A stretch of 7,096 bases of DNA from JBOHSA01 sp050732995 (GTDB lineage: Bacteria; Gemmatimonadota; Gemmatimonadetes; Gemmatimonadales; GWC2-71-9), in contig JBOHSA010000209.1 of assembly GCA_050732995.1 (NCBI GenBank), forward strand, positions 1 to 7,096, read 5' to 3'. The stretch's first letter is position 1, and the number at the start of each line of letters is the position of its first letter. The notes under the pieces were generated by a model. It worked only from the letters and a program-made list of their open reading frames with translations, made no database searches and was not told where the DNA came from. Shown here in pieces: positions 1 to 5,564 of this stretch. A program made the position numbers and the translations under genes.

Positions 1-44
1 TGGCGGAACAGCTCGTACGTGCCGTCTACGAGATGAACGATCAT
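1..44 (-). CDS. 5'-3' exonuclease (flap endonuclease type), N-terminal start only
   Basis: Only the first 14 codons lie in the window: an ATG at 44-42 followed by MIVHLVDGTYELFR, then the left edge. The hydrophobic strand leading into an early Asp (VDGTYELFR) is the opening of the stand-alone 5'-3' exonucleases related to the N-terminal domain of DNA polymerase I, where this first Asp is a metal ligand. I recognise the segment from that family, but it is very short. The ATG overlaps the sigma factor stop codon as ATGA, so the two genes are probably translationally coupled. The product would act on 5' flaps or DNA ends in the cytoplasm. The assignment rests on 14 residues and the coupling; another protein sharing this N-terminus cannot be excluded. 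Confidence 0.55.
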   Translation of the reverse strand, partial: MIVHLVDGTYELFR

Positions 45-1312
45 GGTCCGGAACGCACTCGGGCGGCGCGCTCGCGGAGCAGCGTGCGCTCGCGGGCATT
101 GCGCGTGAGCGCTGCCGCGCGCTCGAACTCCGTCCGGGCCTCCTCGAAGCGCCCGAGCTTGGCGAGGAAATCGCCGCGCACGCTCGGCAGGAGATGGTAG
201 CTCTGGAGGGCGGGCTCCGACGTCAGCGCATCGACAATCTCGAGCCCCGCCGCTGGACCGAATGCCATGCAATACGCCACCGCGCGATTCACCTCCACGA
301 CGGGGGATTGCGTGATCTGCGTGAGGGCATCGTAGAGCGCCGAAATGCGAGTCCAGTCCGTTTCTTCGGGGGTGCGCGCTCGCGCGTGACAGGCGGCGAT
401 GGCTGCCTGAAGCGCGTAGGGGCCGAGGGCGCCGGCGAGCTGCTCGGCATGCTCGAGCGCCGCGAGGCCACGATGGATGAGGAGCTGGTCCCAGCGGGCG
501 CGGTCCTGGTCGAGCAGCAGGATGGGCTCTCCCGCCGGCCCCACGCGGGCCCGTAAGCGCGACGCCTGGATCTCCATCAGCGCGACGAGGCCGTGAACCT
601 CCGGGTCCTCGGGCACGAGCTCGGCCAGGATCCGGCCCAGGCGGAGCGCGTCCTCGCACAGGGCCGGCCGCACCCAGTCGTCGCCGGCGGTCGCCAAGTA
701 GCCCTCGTTGAAGATGAGGTACAGTACCTCCAGCACCGACGAAAGGCGGGCGGTGAGCTCGACGCGGGGACGGGGGACCTCGAACGGGACGCGTGCCTCG
801 CGGAGGGTCCGCTTGGCCCGGACGATGCGCTGCGCCACCGTGGGCTCCGGAACGAGAAACGCCCGCGCGATCTCGTCGGCCGTGAGGCCGCCGAGCAGGC
901 GGAGCGTGAGCGCCACGCGCGCCTCGGTCGAGAGGACCGGATGACAGGTCGTGAAGATCAATCCCAGCAGGTCGTCGCCCACCTGATCGTCGATCGCGGC
1001 GTCGAGATCCCGCTCGGGACTCTCCTGCCGGGCCTGGAGCTCGTGACCGAGCTCGCCATGCTTGCGCTCGAGCAGCTTGCCGCGGCGAAACAGATCGATC
1101 GCTCGATGCTTCGCGGTAGCCATCAGCCAGGCGCCCGGGTTGTCGGGGACGCCCGACTGGGGCCAGCGCTCGAGGGCGGCGACCAGCGCGTCCTGCGCGA
1201 GATCCTCGGCCATTCCGACGTCGCCCGTGATCCGCGTGAGCCCGGCGATGAGCCTGGCCGACTCGATTCGCCAGACCGCGTCGATTGCGCGGTGGGTATC
1301 GGAGTCCGTCAC
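41..1312 (-). CDS. ECF sigma factor, ECF42-type, with C-terminal TPR-like extension
   Basis: Alternative RNA polymerase sigma factor of about 423 residues from a GTG start at 1312. Region 2 is at about residues 12-77 (AEDLAQDAL, then NPGAWLMATAKHRAIDLFRR). Region 4 is at about 130-173 (LGGLTADEIARAFLVPEPTV, then a basic RIVRAKRTLRE helix). Next come the LIFNEGY motif at 199-205 and a long alpha-helical extension to the C-terminus with TPR-like helices (GDFLAKLGRFEEARTEFERAAAL). This architecture and length are those of ECF42, a group without a classical anti-sigma factor whose extension is needed for activity and whose genes sit beside YCII/DGPF genes, as here. The frame is open back to 1441, but that extension overlaps the YCII gene and has unrelated composition. 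GTG 1312 gives the family-type N-terminus 13 bases after the YCII stop, with only a weak ribosome binding site (GAAG 11 bases upstream), suggesting coupled translation. It overlaps the next gene by ATGA. Confidence 0.9.
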   Translation of the reverse strand: MTDSDTHRAIDAVWRIESARLIAGLTRITGDVGMAEDLAQDALVAALERWPQSGVPDNPGAWLMATAKHRAIDLFRRGKLLERKHGELGHELQARQESPERDLDAAIDDQVGDDLLGLIFTTCHPVLSTEARVALTLRLLGGLTADEIARAFLVPEPTVAQRIVRAKRTLREARVPFEVPRPRVELTARLSSVLEVLYLIFNEGYLATAGDDWVRPALCEDALRLGRILAELVPEDPEVHGLVALMEIQASRLRARVGPAGEPILLLDQDRARWDQLLIHRGLAALEHAEQLAGALGPYALQAAIAACHARARTPEETDWTRISALYDALTQITQSPVVEVNRAVAYCMAFGPAAGLEIVDALTSEPALQSYHLLPSVRGDFLAKLGRFEEARTEFERAAALTRNARERTLLRERAARVRSGP

Positions 1313-1325
1313 GCGCAGACTCGCT

Positions 1326-1685
1326 TCACGGATCCGCCGGGAGACCCGCGATCTCAATGACCGGTCGGACCTCGACGGTGCCGCGTCGGGCCATGGGAAT
1401 CCGCGCGGCGACCGCGATCGCCTCATCGAGATTCCTCGCATCGATCAGGAAGTAGCCGCCCAGGTGCTCTTTGGTCTCCGCGAACGGACCGTCGGTCACG
1501 CGGCGTTTGCCATCGCGCACCCGGACGCTGGTCGCCTGCGACGTAGGTTGCAGGGGGGCGGACGCGAGATACTGGCCAGCCGCATTGAGCTGATGTGCCA
1601 GCTGCGCAGACTCGCGGTAACACTGCTCCCGCTCCGCTTCGCTCAGAGCCTGCTCGTCGAGGTAGATCAACAGCATGTATCTCAT
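1326..1685 (-). CDS. YCII-related (DGPF domain) protein, ECF42 partner
   Basis: Small cytoplasmic protein of 119 residues with a ferredoxin-like YCII fold. It starts MRYMLLIYLDE and carries the diagnostic DGPF motif at 65-68, followed by AETKEHLGGYFLID, then the segment DEAIAVAARIP and the strand GTVEVRPVIEI. This is the subtype usually encoded next to ECF42 sigma factors. It is clearly less similar to the two other DGPF proteins in the window than they are to each other. The biochemical role of these proteins is not established; the genetic link to the sigma factor is. A CGAGG ribosome binding site lies 7 bases upstream of ATG 1685, and a second possible start (Met4) is less likely. The gene lies 60 bases after the MoaD-like gene, across a G-rich run, and 13 bases before the sigma factor. 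Confidence 0.9.
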   Translation of the reverse strand: MRYMLLIYLDEQALSEAEREQCYRESAQLAHQLNAAGQYLASAPLQPTSQATSVRVRDGKRRVTDGPFAETKEHLGGYFLIDARNLDEAIAVAARIPMARRGTVEVRPVIEIAGLPADP

Positions 1686-1706
1686 GAGTGTGCCTCGGTT
1701 CGGTCC

Positions 1707-1735
1707 TCGCCCCCGCCCCCCCCGCCCCCCCCCAA
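1707..1735 (-). repeat. G-rich homopolymer run G9-C-G8-C-G5 in the leader of the YCII gene
   Basis: On the plus strand this is C5-G-C8-G-C9 (1710-1733), so the minus-strand transcript carries three G runs of 9, 8 and 5 separated by single C residues. The run fills the gap between the MoaD-like stop (1746) and the YCII start (1685), about 25 bases upstream of the start codon. It is long enough to allow four stacked G triplets, so a quadruplex in the mRNA or non-template strand is possible. Such runs also slip readily during replication and sequencing, so the exact length is uncertain. Confidence 0.7.
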
Positions 1736-1745
1736 GGAGTGACGA

Positions 1746-2042
1746 CTAGCCACCGGCGAGGGCCCCGACGACGAGAAAGGGCTCCGCGCCCGACGCGACC
1801 GCGTCGGGCAGCGGCGCGTCCGGGGGGTCGTGGGTCAGATCCCGCTCGCAGGCAAAGAATCGCACGAACGGCCGGCGTCGCTCGGTGACGTGGTCGCGGA
1901 TCGTGCCGCGGAGCATGGGATAGCGGGACTCGAGCGCGTCGAGCACCGCGCCCCTGGTGACCCGGCCCAGGACGTCGAGCTGCACTTCATCGGGGACCCG
2001 CGCCAGCGTCCGCAGGTGGGGCGGGAGCACAACGCGGATCAT
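1746..2042 (-). CDS. MoaD/ThiS-like ubiquitin-fold protein ending in Gly-Gly
   Basis: Protein of 98 residues with a beta-grasp pattern: an opening strand MIRVVLPPHLRTLAR, a helix with TRGAVLDALESRYPMLRG (29-46), a strand pair PFVRFFACERDL (58-69), and a C-terminal PFLVVGALAGG that stops exactly at the diglycine. MoaD, ThiS and related proteins use that C-terminal Gly-Gly for adenylation and thiocarboxylate formation or for protein conjugation, so the tail is probably functional. No MoeB/ThiF-type activating enzyme or MoaE is in the window, so its pathway (molybdopterin, another sulfur-transfer route, or modification) cannot be named. The start ATG 2042 overlaps the stop of the propeller gene as ATGA. 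A longer open frame to 2252 lies wholly inside that gene and is Arg-rich, so it was rejected. Confidence 0.85.
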   Translation of the reverse strand: MIRVVLPPHLRTLARVPDEVQLDVLGRVTRGAVLDALESRYPMLRGTIRDHVTERRRPFVRFFACERDLTHDPPDAPLPDAVASGAEPFLVVGALAGG

Positions 2043-3217
2043 GGGAGCGCCTGGACTTCGACCGACAGCACCGCCGGGAGATCGCGGACGATGGGCGCCC
2101 AGCTGTCGCCGGCGTCGGCCGACGCGTACACCTGGCCGCCAGTGGTCCCGAAGTACACGCCGCAGGGCTCGAGCGAGTCGACGGCCATCGCGTCGCGCAG
2201 CACGTTCACGTAGCAATCGCGCTGCGGCAGCCCCTTGGTGAGCGCTTCCCACTCGTTGCCGCCGGTTCGGCTGCGGTAGACGCGCAGCTTCCCGTCGGGC
2301 GGGTAATGCTCGGCGTCGCTCTTGATCGGGACGACGTAGATGGTCTCCGGCTCGTGCGCGTGCACGTCGATCACGAACCCGAAGTCGGTGGGCAGGTTTC
2401 CGCTGATCTCCCGCCAGGAGTCGCCCGCGTCGTCGGAGCGCATCACATCCCAGTGCTTCTGCATGAAGAGCACGGTGGGCCGCGACGGGTGCAGCGCGAT
2501 GCGGTGGACGCAGTGGCCGACCTCAGCGGTGGAGTCGGGGATGTACTGAGAGTGCAGGCCACGGTTAATCGGCGTCCACGTCTGGCCGCCGTCGCCCGAG
2601 CGGAAGGCGCCCGCGGCCGAGATGGCGGCGTAGATCCGCCCCGGGTTGCCGGGATCGACCAGGATCGTGTGGAGGCACATCCCGCCCGCCCCCGGCTGCC
2701 ATTGGGGCCCTGTGCCATGGCCGCGCAACCCGGCCAGCTCCCGCCAGGTCTTGCCGCCGTCGCTCGTTCGAAACAACCCGGCGTCTTCCACCCCGGCGTA
2801 GACGGTGTCCGGATCCGTGAGCGACGGCTCGAGATGCCAGACTCGCTTGAACTCCCACGGGTGCTGCGTGCCGTCGTACCACTGGTGCGTGGTGAGCGGT
2901 TTGCCGCTTTCCGGAGAGGCGTCGTAGACGAACTTGTTGCTCTCGCCGGCGGACATCTTGCCGGGCTCGATCGTCACTCCGCCGCCGGGCGTCTCCCACG
3001 TCCTGCCGCCGTCGCACGAGCGTTGGATCACCTGTCCGAACCACCCGCTCGACTGCGACGCGTACAGGCGATTCGGATCGGCGGGCGATCCCTTGACGTG
3101 GTAAATCTCCCAGCCCGCGAAGTGGGGGCCGCTCACGTCCCACCGGCTGCGCTTGGCGTCCGACGTCAAGACGAAGGCACCCTTGCGCGTCCCGACCAGT
3201 ACGCGTACCCCGCTCAT
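2039..3217 (-). CDS. Asp-box (BNR) repeat beta-propeller, exo-alpha-sialidase-like
   Basis: Protein of 392 residues with repeated Asp-box motifs of the S-x-D-x-G-x-x-W type: SCDGGRTW (67-74), TSDGGKTW (151-158), SGDGGQTW (207-214), SDDAGDSW (261-268), SADAGDSW (366-373), plus a degenerate SRTGGNEW (316-323). Their spacing fits a six- or seven-bladed propeller. Databases often label such proteins sialidase or glycosyl hydrolase, but Asp boxes are structural turns and I see no signal peptide and no recognisable sialidase catalytic set. A cytoplasmic binding or scaffold role is at least as likely. The start at 3217 (MSGVRVLVGTRKGAF) follows AAGGAG with a 6-base spacer; an in-frame ATG at 3271 overlaps the upstream gene and was rejected. 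It lies 25 bases after the DUF1801 gene and is translationally coupled to the MoaD-like gene. Confidence 0.88.
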   Translation of the reverse strand: MSGVRVLVGTRKGAFVLTSDAKRSRWDVSGPHFAGWEIYHVKGSPADPNRLYASQSSGWFGQVIQRSCDGGRTWETPGGGVTIEPGKMSAGESNKFVYDASPESGKPLTTHQWYDGTQHPWEFKRVWHLEPSLTDPDTVYAGVEDAGLFRTSDGGKTWRELAGLRGHGTGPQWQPGAGGMCLHTILVDPGNPGRIYAAISAAGAFRSGDGGQTWTPINRGLHSQYIPDSTAEVGHCVHRIALHPSRPTVLFMQKHWDVMRSDDAGDSWREISGNLPTDFGFVIDVHAHEPETIYVVPIKSDAEHYPPDGKLRVYRSRTGGNEWEALTKGLPQRDCYVNVLRDAMAVDSLEPCGVYFGTTGGQVYASADAGDSWAPIVRDLPAVLSVEVQALP

Positions 3218-3242
3218 TGCCAGCTCCTTGTGTGAAGTTGCG

Positions 3243-3593
3243 TCACCGCCTGCGCTCGTTTTGGGCGACACGCGCCTTGACGAGCTTCCGCACCAGCGCC
3301 GCCGGGAGGGGCTTGTCGACGGTAAAACGGATCGTGCCCTTGGAGGTTTGGTACGATGCGAGCTCTCGCTTGAACGCGTTCAGGGCGGTCCCGGGGAAGA
3401 AGCTGCAGTGATGCTTGAACGCCGCGAAGCCGACCAGATAGCCGTGGTGCTTGAACGACGGGATGCCGTAGCTGATGCCCTCGGTCGCCCCGGGCGCGGC
3501 GGCCTTGATCGTTCTGCGCAGCGCCTGGAGGGCGGCCCGCGCGGCGGGTGGGACCGCCTTCAGGTAGGCGTTCACCGAGGCGAATTTTGTCAT
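3243..3593 (-). CDS. DUF1801/YdhG-like protein
   Basis: Small soluble protein of 116 residues with the family hallmarks in order: N-terminal FASVNAYLKAVPPAAR, ISYGIPSFK (40-48), an aromatic core FAAFKHHCSFFPG (56-68), and KGTIRFTVDKPLP (85-97). Relatives such as Bacillus YdhG have been proposed as iron chaperones for frataxin-like proteins, and many family members sit in ECF/YCII neighbourhoods without a known function, so a role in metal or stress handling is only inferred. The start at 3593 gives the usual family N-terminus (MTKFASV), but its ribosome binding site is weak. An in-frame ATG at 3638 overlaps the preceding YCII stop as ATGA and would add a basic 15-residue leader; which start is used is open. 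Confidence 0.87.
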   Translation of the reverse strand: MTKFASVNAYLKAVPPAARAALQALRRTIKAAAPGATEGISYGIPSFKHHGYLVGFAAFKHHCSFFPGTALNAFKRELASYQTSKGTIRFTVDKPLPAALVRKLVKARVAQNERRR

Positions 3594-3634
3594 GGCCGAC
3601 CAGGAACGGCGGCTCGTACGCGAGTGTACGCGAC

Positions 3635-4042
3635 TCATCCGACGTCCATTTTGCGAAAGCGCTCCACCGCCTCGCTGGGCCCGAAGTCGTCCAGCTCGAA
3701 CAGCTGGCGCACCTCGATCTCGCCCTCCTTGCCGTCCAGGGCGGGGTTGGGGAAGCGCCGGGCCCACTCCATCGCCTCGTCCCTCGACTTGACCTGAATG
3801 AGGGTGTAGCCGGCGATCAGCTCCTTGGCCTCGGTGAAGGGCCCGTCCACCACGTTGCGCTTCCCACCCGAGTACTTGACGCGCCAGCCCTTCGAGCTCG
3901 CCTGCAGGCCGGAGGCATCGAGCAGGACGCCGGCCTTCTGCAGCTCCTCATGGTACTTGGCCATCTCGGTGAGGATCTGCTCGTGCGGCATGACGCCCGC
4001 TTCCGAGTCCTTCGTGGCCTTCACAATGATCATGAATCGCAT
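3635..4042 (-). CDS. YCII/DGPF-domain protein, second tandem copy
   Basis: Protein of 135 residues of the YCII-related (DGPF) family: MRFMIIVKATKDSEAG at the N-terminus, GVLLDASGLQASSKG (38-52), DGPFTEAKELIAGY at 66-79, and a C-terminal strand GEIEVRQLFELDDFGP. It matches the upstream neighbour over nearly its whole length, sharing long identical blocks such as DGPFTEAKELIAG, so the two are a tandem duplication that has diverged. It starts 4 bases after the stop of the first copy, with GGGGGG/AGGA serving as ribosome binding sequence inside the end of that gene, and so belongs to the same transcript. Function is unknown beyond association with ECF sigma factors. Confidence 0.9.
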   Translation of the reverse strand: MRFMIIVKATKDSEAGVMPHEQILTEMAKYHEELQKAGVLLDASGLQASSKGWRVKYSGGKRNVVDGPFTEAKELIAGYTLIQVKSRDEAMEWARRFPNPALDGKEGEIEVRQLFELDDFGPSEAVERFRKMDVG

Positions 4043-4046
4043 GGTC

Positions 4047-4478
4047 CTATCCCCCCTTCTTGGCCTTCGCCGCCGCCTGGGCCCGCACGCGCTCCTCTTG
4101 CACCGCGAACTCGGGCTTGAGCGCGGGGCCGAAGTCCTCCACCTCGAACACCTGCCGAATCTCGATCTCGGCGCCCTCGCCGAAGGGCGCCCGCTTGACC
4201 CACTCGATCGCCTCTGCTTTCGACTGCACCTGCCAGATCCAGAAGCCCGCGATCAGCTCCTTCGCCTCGGTGAAGGGCCCGTCGGTCACGGTCTGCGTCC
4301 CGCGCGAGAACCTGACGCGCGCGACCTTTGAGCTCGCCTGGAGCCCCTCGCCCGCGAGCAGCACGCCGGCTTGCTCCAGCTGGATGTTGAACTTGCCCAT
4401 CTCGGTCAGGATCTTCTCGTCCGGGAGCACGCCCGCCTCGGAGTCCTTGTTGGCTTTCACCAGAATCATGAATCGCAT
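4047..4478 (-). CDS. YCII/DGPF-domain protein, first tandem copy, promoter-proximal
   Basis: Protein of 143 residues and first gene of the minus-strand block. It shares MRFMILVKANKDSEAG, GVLLAGEGLQASSK (38-51) and DGPFTEAKELIAGF (66-79) with the next gene. It differs by a charged helical tail after the DFGP motif (EERVRAQAAAKAKKGG) that ends in Gly-Gly. ATG 4478 follows GGGAG with a 9-base spacer; an upstream in-frame ATG at 4532 would lie about at the predicted transcription start and was rejected. A promoter-like TGTCGA-N17-CGTC element lies about 60 bases upstream. DGPF genes are the typical direct targets of ECF42 sigma factors, which fits the position here. Molecular function is unknown. 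Confidence 0.9.
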   Translation of the reverse strand: MRFMILVKANKDSEAGVLPDEKILTEMGKFNIQLEQAGVLLAGEGLQASSKVARVRFSRGTQTVTDGPFTEAKELIAGFWIWQVQSKAEAIEWVKRAPFGEGAEIEIRQVFEVEDFGPALKPEFAVQEERVRAQAAAKAKKGG

Positions 4479-4538
4479 GGCCGTCGTCTCCCGGTGGTTT
4501 GGGTTCGGAGCCCCGTCGGGCCTCGACTCCACCTACAC

Positions 4539-4565
4539 GACGAGCGGGGGGGCCGGGAATCGACA
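4539..4565 (-). promoter_or_regulatory. Candidate ECF42-type promoter
   Basis: Read on the minus strand, TGTCGA (4565-4560) is followed by a 17-base spacer and CGTC (4542-4539). TGTCGA at -35 with a CGTC/CGA-like -10 is, as I recall it, the motif proposed for ECF42 sigma factors upstream of DGPF genes. The spacer is in the ECF range and the start codon of the first DGPF gene is 60 bases downstream, leaving a leader of roughly 50 bases. The only other minus-strand TGTCGA I found is deep inside the sigma factor gene (near 230). This supports auto-regulation of the block, inferred from motif and position only. Confidence 0.65.
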
Positions 4566-4634
4566 TGCCGGCTAAGTGCTTGCCATCCCGGTGGATCCCA
4601 ACACCCATCGGTTGGACCCATACAAAATCTTAAT

Positions 4635-4655
4635 GCCTCTCCCCGCGGGGGAGGC
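4635..4655. other. GC-rich inverted repeat in the divergent intergenic region
   Basis: GCCTCTCCC and GGGGGAGGC flank a CGC loop, giving a 9-bp stem with one T-G pair. On the minus strand it is followed by ATTAAGATTTTG, a T-rich but interrupted tail, so it could be a weak terminator for minus-strand read-through. On the plus strand it would sit upstream of, or in the leader of, the cupin gene. No confident role. Confidence 0.4.
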
Positions 4656-4659
4656 TGCC

Positions 4660-4688
4660 TTGCGGTACCGATTTCCCGGGCGTAGTCT
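4660..4688 (+). promoter_or_regulatory. Weak housekeeping-type promoter candidate for the cupin gene
   Basis: TTGCGG (4660-4665), a 17-base spacer and TAGTCT (4683-4688) give three of six consensus matches in each box, with a start point near 4695 and a leader of about 80 bases before the cupin ATG. This is the best arrangement I found in 4566-4772, but in such GC-rich DNA matches of this quality occur by chance. Confidence 0.25.
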
Positions 4689-4772
4689 TGCCCCACCGTG
4701 CATGTGGTCGACCCCCACCCTCACCTGATTCGTCCACCCTCCATGTCTGGTACGCACAACAAAGGAGACTCC

Positions 4773-5252
4773 ATGCAACGCACTCTCAGCACCGTTGCCG
4801 TTGCGGTCGTGCTCACCGGTGCAGCGGCGCCGTCGGCGCTCGGGCAGGGCGCGCCGGCCCGCGCGGACGCGATGAACGCCGTGGCCGCGAGCTCGATTAC
4901 CTGGGGCGACGCCAACGTGCCGGGCTTCGCCCCGGGCATGAAGATCGCCGTTATCCAGGGTAACCCCGACTCGGCTGGTCCGTACACTCTGCGGCTCAGC
5001 TTCCCTGACGGCTACCGGTTTCCGGCGCACTGGCACCCGATGGCGGAGAACGTGACGGTGCTGTCTGGCACGCTCCAGGTGGCGATGGGCGATCGGGCCG
5101 ACGAGTCGAAGCTACAGGCGTACGGTCCCGGGGACTACCTCTACATTCATGCGACCAAGCCGCATTTCGGCGGCGCCCGGGGCTTCACCGTGATCCAGCT
5201 ACACGGGCAGGGCCCGTTCGCGATCAACGTGGTCGGGGGCACAGCCAAGTAA
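4773..5252 (+). CDS. Secreted single-domain cupin protein
   Basis: Protein of 159 residues. The N-terminus has a basic n-region and a hydrophobic stretch (TVAVAVVLTGAAAPSALG) with a likely signal peptidase site near residue 24, so the mature protein is probably periplasmic or secreted. Cupin motif 1 is complete: G80-x5-H86-x-H88-x3-E92-x6-G99. Motif 2 follows as YGPGDYLYIHATKPH, supplying the fourth likely metal ligand, His131. The fold and ligands suggest a metal-binding small-molecule enzyme or sensor, but no substrate can be read from the sequence. ATG 4773 has AAAGGAG five bases upstream, which settles the start; a 25-residue in-frame extension from 4698 lacks this and would hide the signal peptide. 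It is transcribed divergently from the DGPF block and has no plus-strand partner nearby. Confidence 0.85.
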   Translation: MQRTLSTVAVAVVLTGAAAPSALGQGAPARADAMNAVAASSITWGDANVPGFAPGMKIAVIQGNPDSAGPYTLRLSFPDGYRFPAHWHPMAENVTVLSGTLQVAMGDRADESKLQAYGPGDYLYIHATKPHFGGARGFTVIQLHGQGPFAINVVGGTAK

Positions 5253-5310
5253 CAGGCGATTCCCGCCCCACGTCCGAAGGTCCGGCCCACGCCGCGCCCG
5301 GGGTGGTGCC

Positions 5311-5520
5311 CTCCGGCCGAACGCATGGCGATGCTTGAAAACCGCGCGGCTGCAGGCCGTGGACCTGGGGACGCCGGTGAGCACCTACACCGTTGCCCGG
5401 GAAATGGTATACGGCGGCGATACGATGGTGCGGAAGGTGTAGGGACATCTCATCTAGGTGCTACACCGGCCCGAGGCGGTGGAGTACGGCGTCGAGCATC
5501 GCGCCGCTAAGTTAGAGGCC
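5311..5520 (+). pseudogene. Tyrosine recombinase (integrase) C-terminal remnant
   Basis: One plus frame reads CLKTARLQAVDLGTPVSTYT, VAREMVYGGDTMVRKV, stop, GHLI, stop, VLHRPEAVEYGVEHRAAKLE. This has the order of the C-terminal end of phage/island integrases, where the intact form is approximately LGHGGDTMVRRVYGHLG followed by RHRxEVVEYRVEQH. The conserved LGH is replaced by MVY, the position of the catalytic Tyr is a TAG stop (5440-5442), and a second TAG interrupts at 5455-5457. The remaining catalytic domain and the N-terminal domain are absent upstream, where the cupin gene ends at 5252. The gene is therefore dead. The left boundary is uncertain; the recognisable match begins near 5335. 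The family call comes from motif recognition only. Confidence 0.6.
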
Positions 5521-5521
5521 C

Positions 5522-5563
5522 GCCACCGTAGCTCAGTCGTAGAGCTCTCGATTCGTAATCCAG
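5522..5563 (+). pseudogene. 5' half of a tRNA-Thr(CGT) gene
   Basis: The sequence matches a tRNA in order: acceptor 5' strand GCCACCG (5522-5528), TA, D-stem GCTC (5531-5534) with loop AGTCGTA pairing with GAGC (5542-5545), then the anticodon arm CTCGA-TTCGTAA-TCCAG (5547-5563) with anticodon CGT. The anticodon stem has one C-C mismatch and the D-loop is one base short of the usual AGTCGGTA. Variable loop, T-arm and acceptor 3' strand are missing and replaced by an inverted repeat, so no functional tRNA can form. It starts directly behind the integrase remnant, as expected for a tRNA-borne attachment site. Confidence 0.7.
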
Positions 5564-5564
5564 G

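Noticed and set aside
593..1360. Plus-strand open frame of 255 codons over the sigma factor region
   Set aside because: It is antisense to the clearly recognisable ECF42 sigma factor; composition is that of a complementary frame in GC-rich DNA.
1313..1441. Longer sigma factor start at 1441
   Set aside because: The extra 43 residues are low-complexity, overlap the YCII gene and are not part of the sigma fold; GTG 1312 gives the expected start.
1788..1809. 9-bp perfect inverted repeat GCCCGACGC / GCGTCGGGC
   Set aside because: It lies inside the MoaD-like coding sequence with no T-tract on either side and is explained by GC-rich codons.
2043..2252. N-terminal extension of the MoaD-like protein to an upstream ATG
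   Set aside because: The extra 70 residues are Arg-rich, lie fully inside the propeller gene in another frame, and precede the natural beta-grasp start.
2306..3235. Plus-strand open frame of 309 codons
   Set aside because: It is antisense to the Asp-box propeller gene, whose six motifs fix the coding strand.
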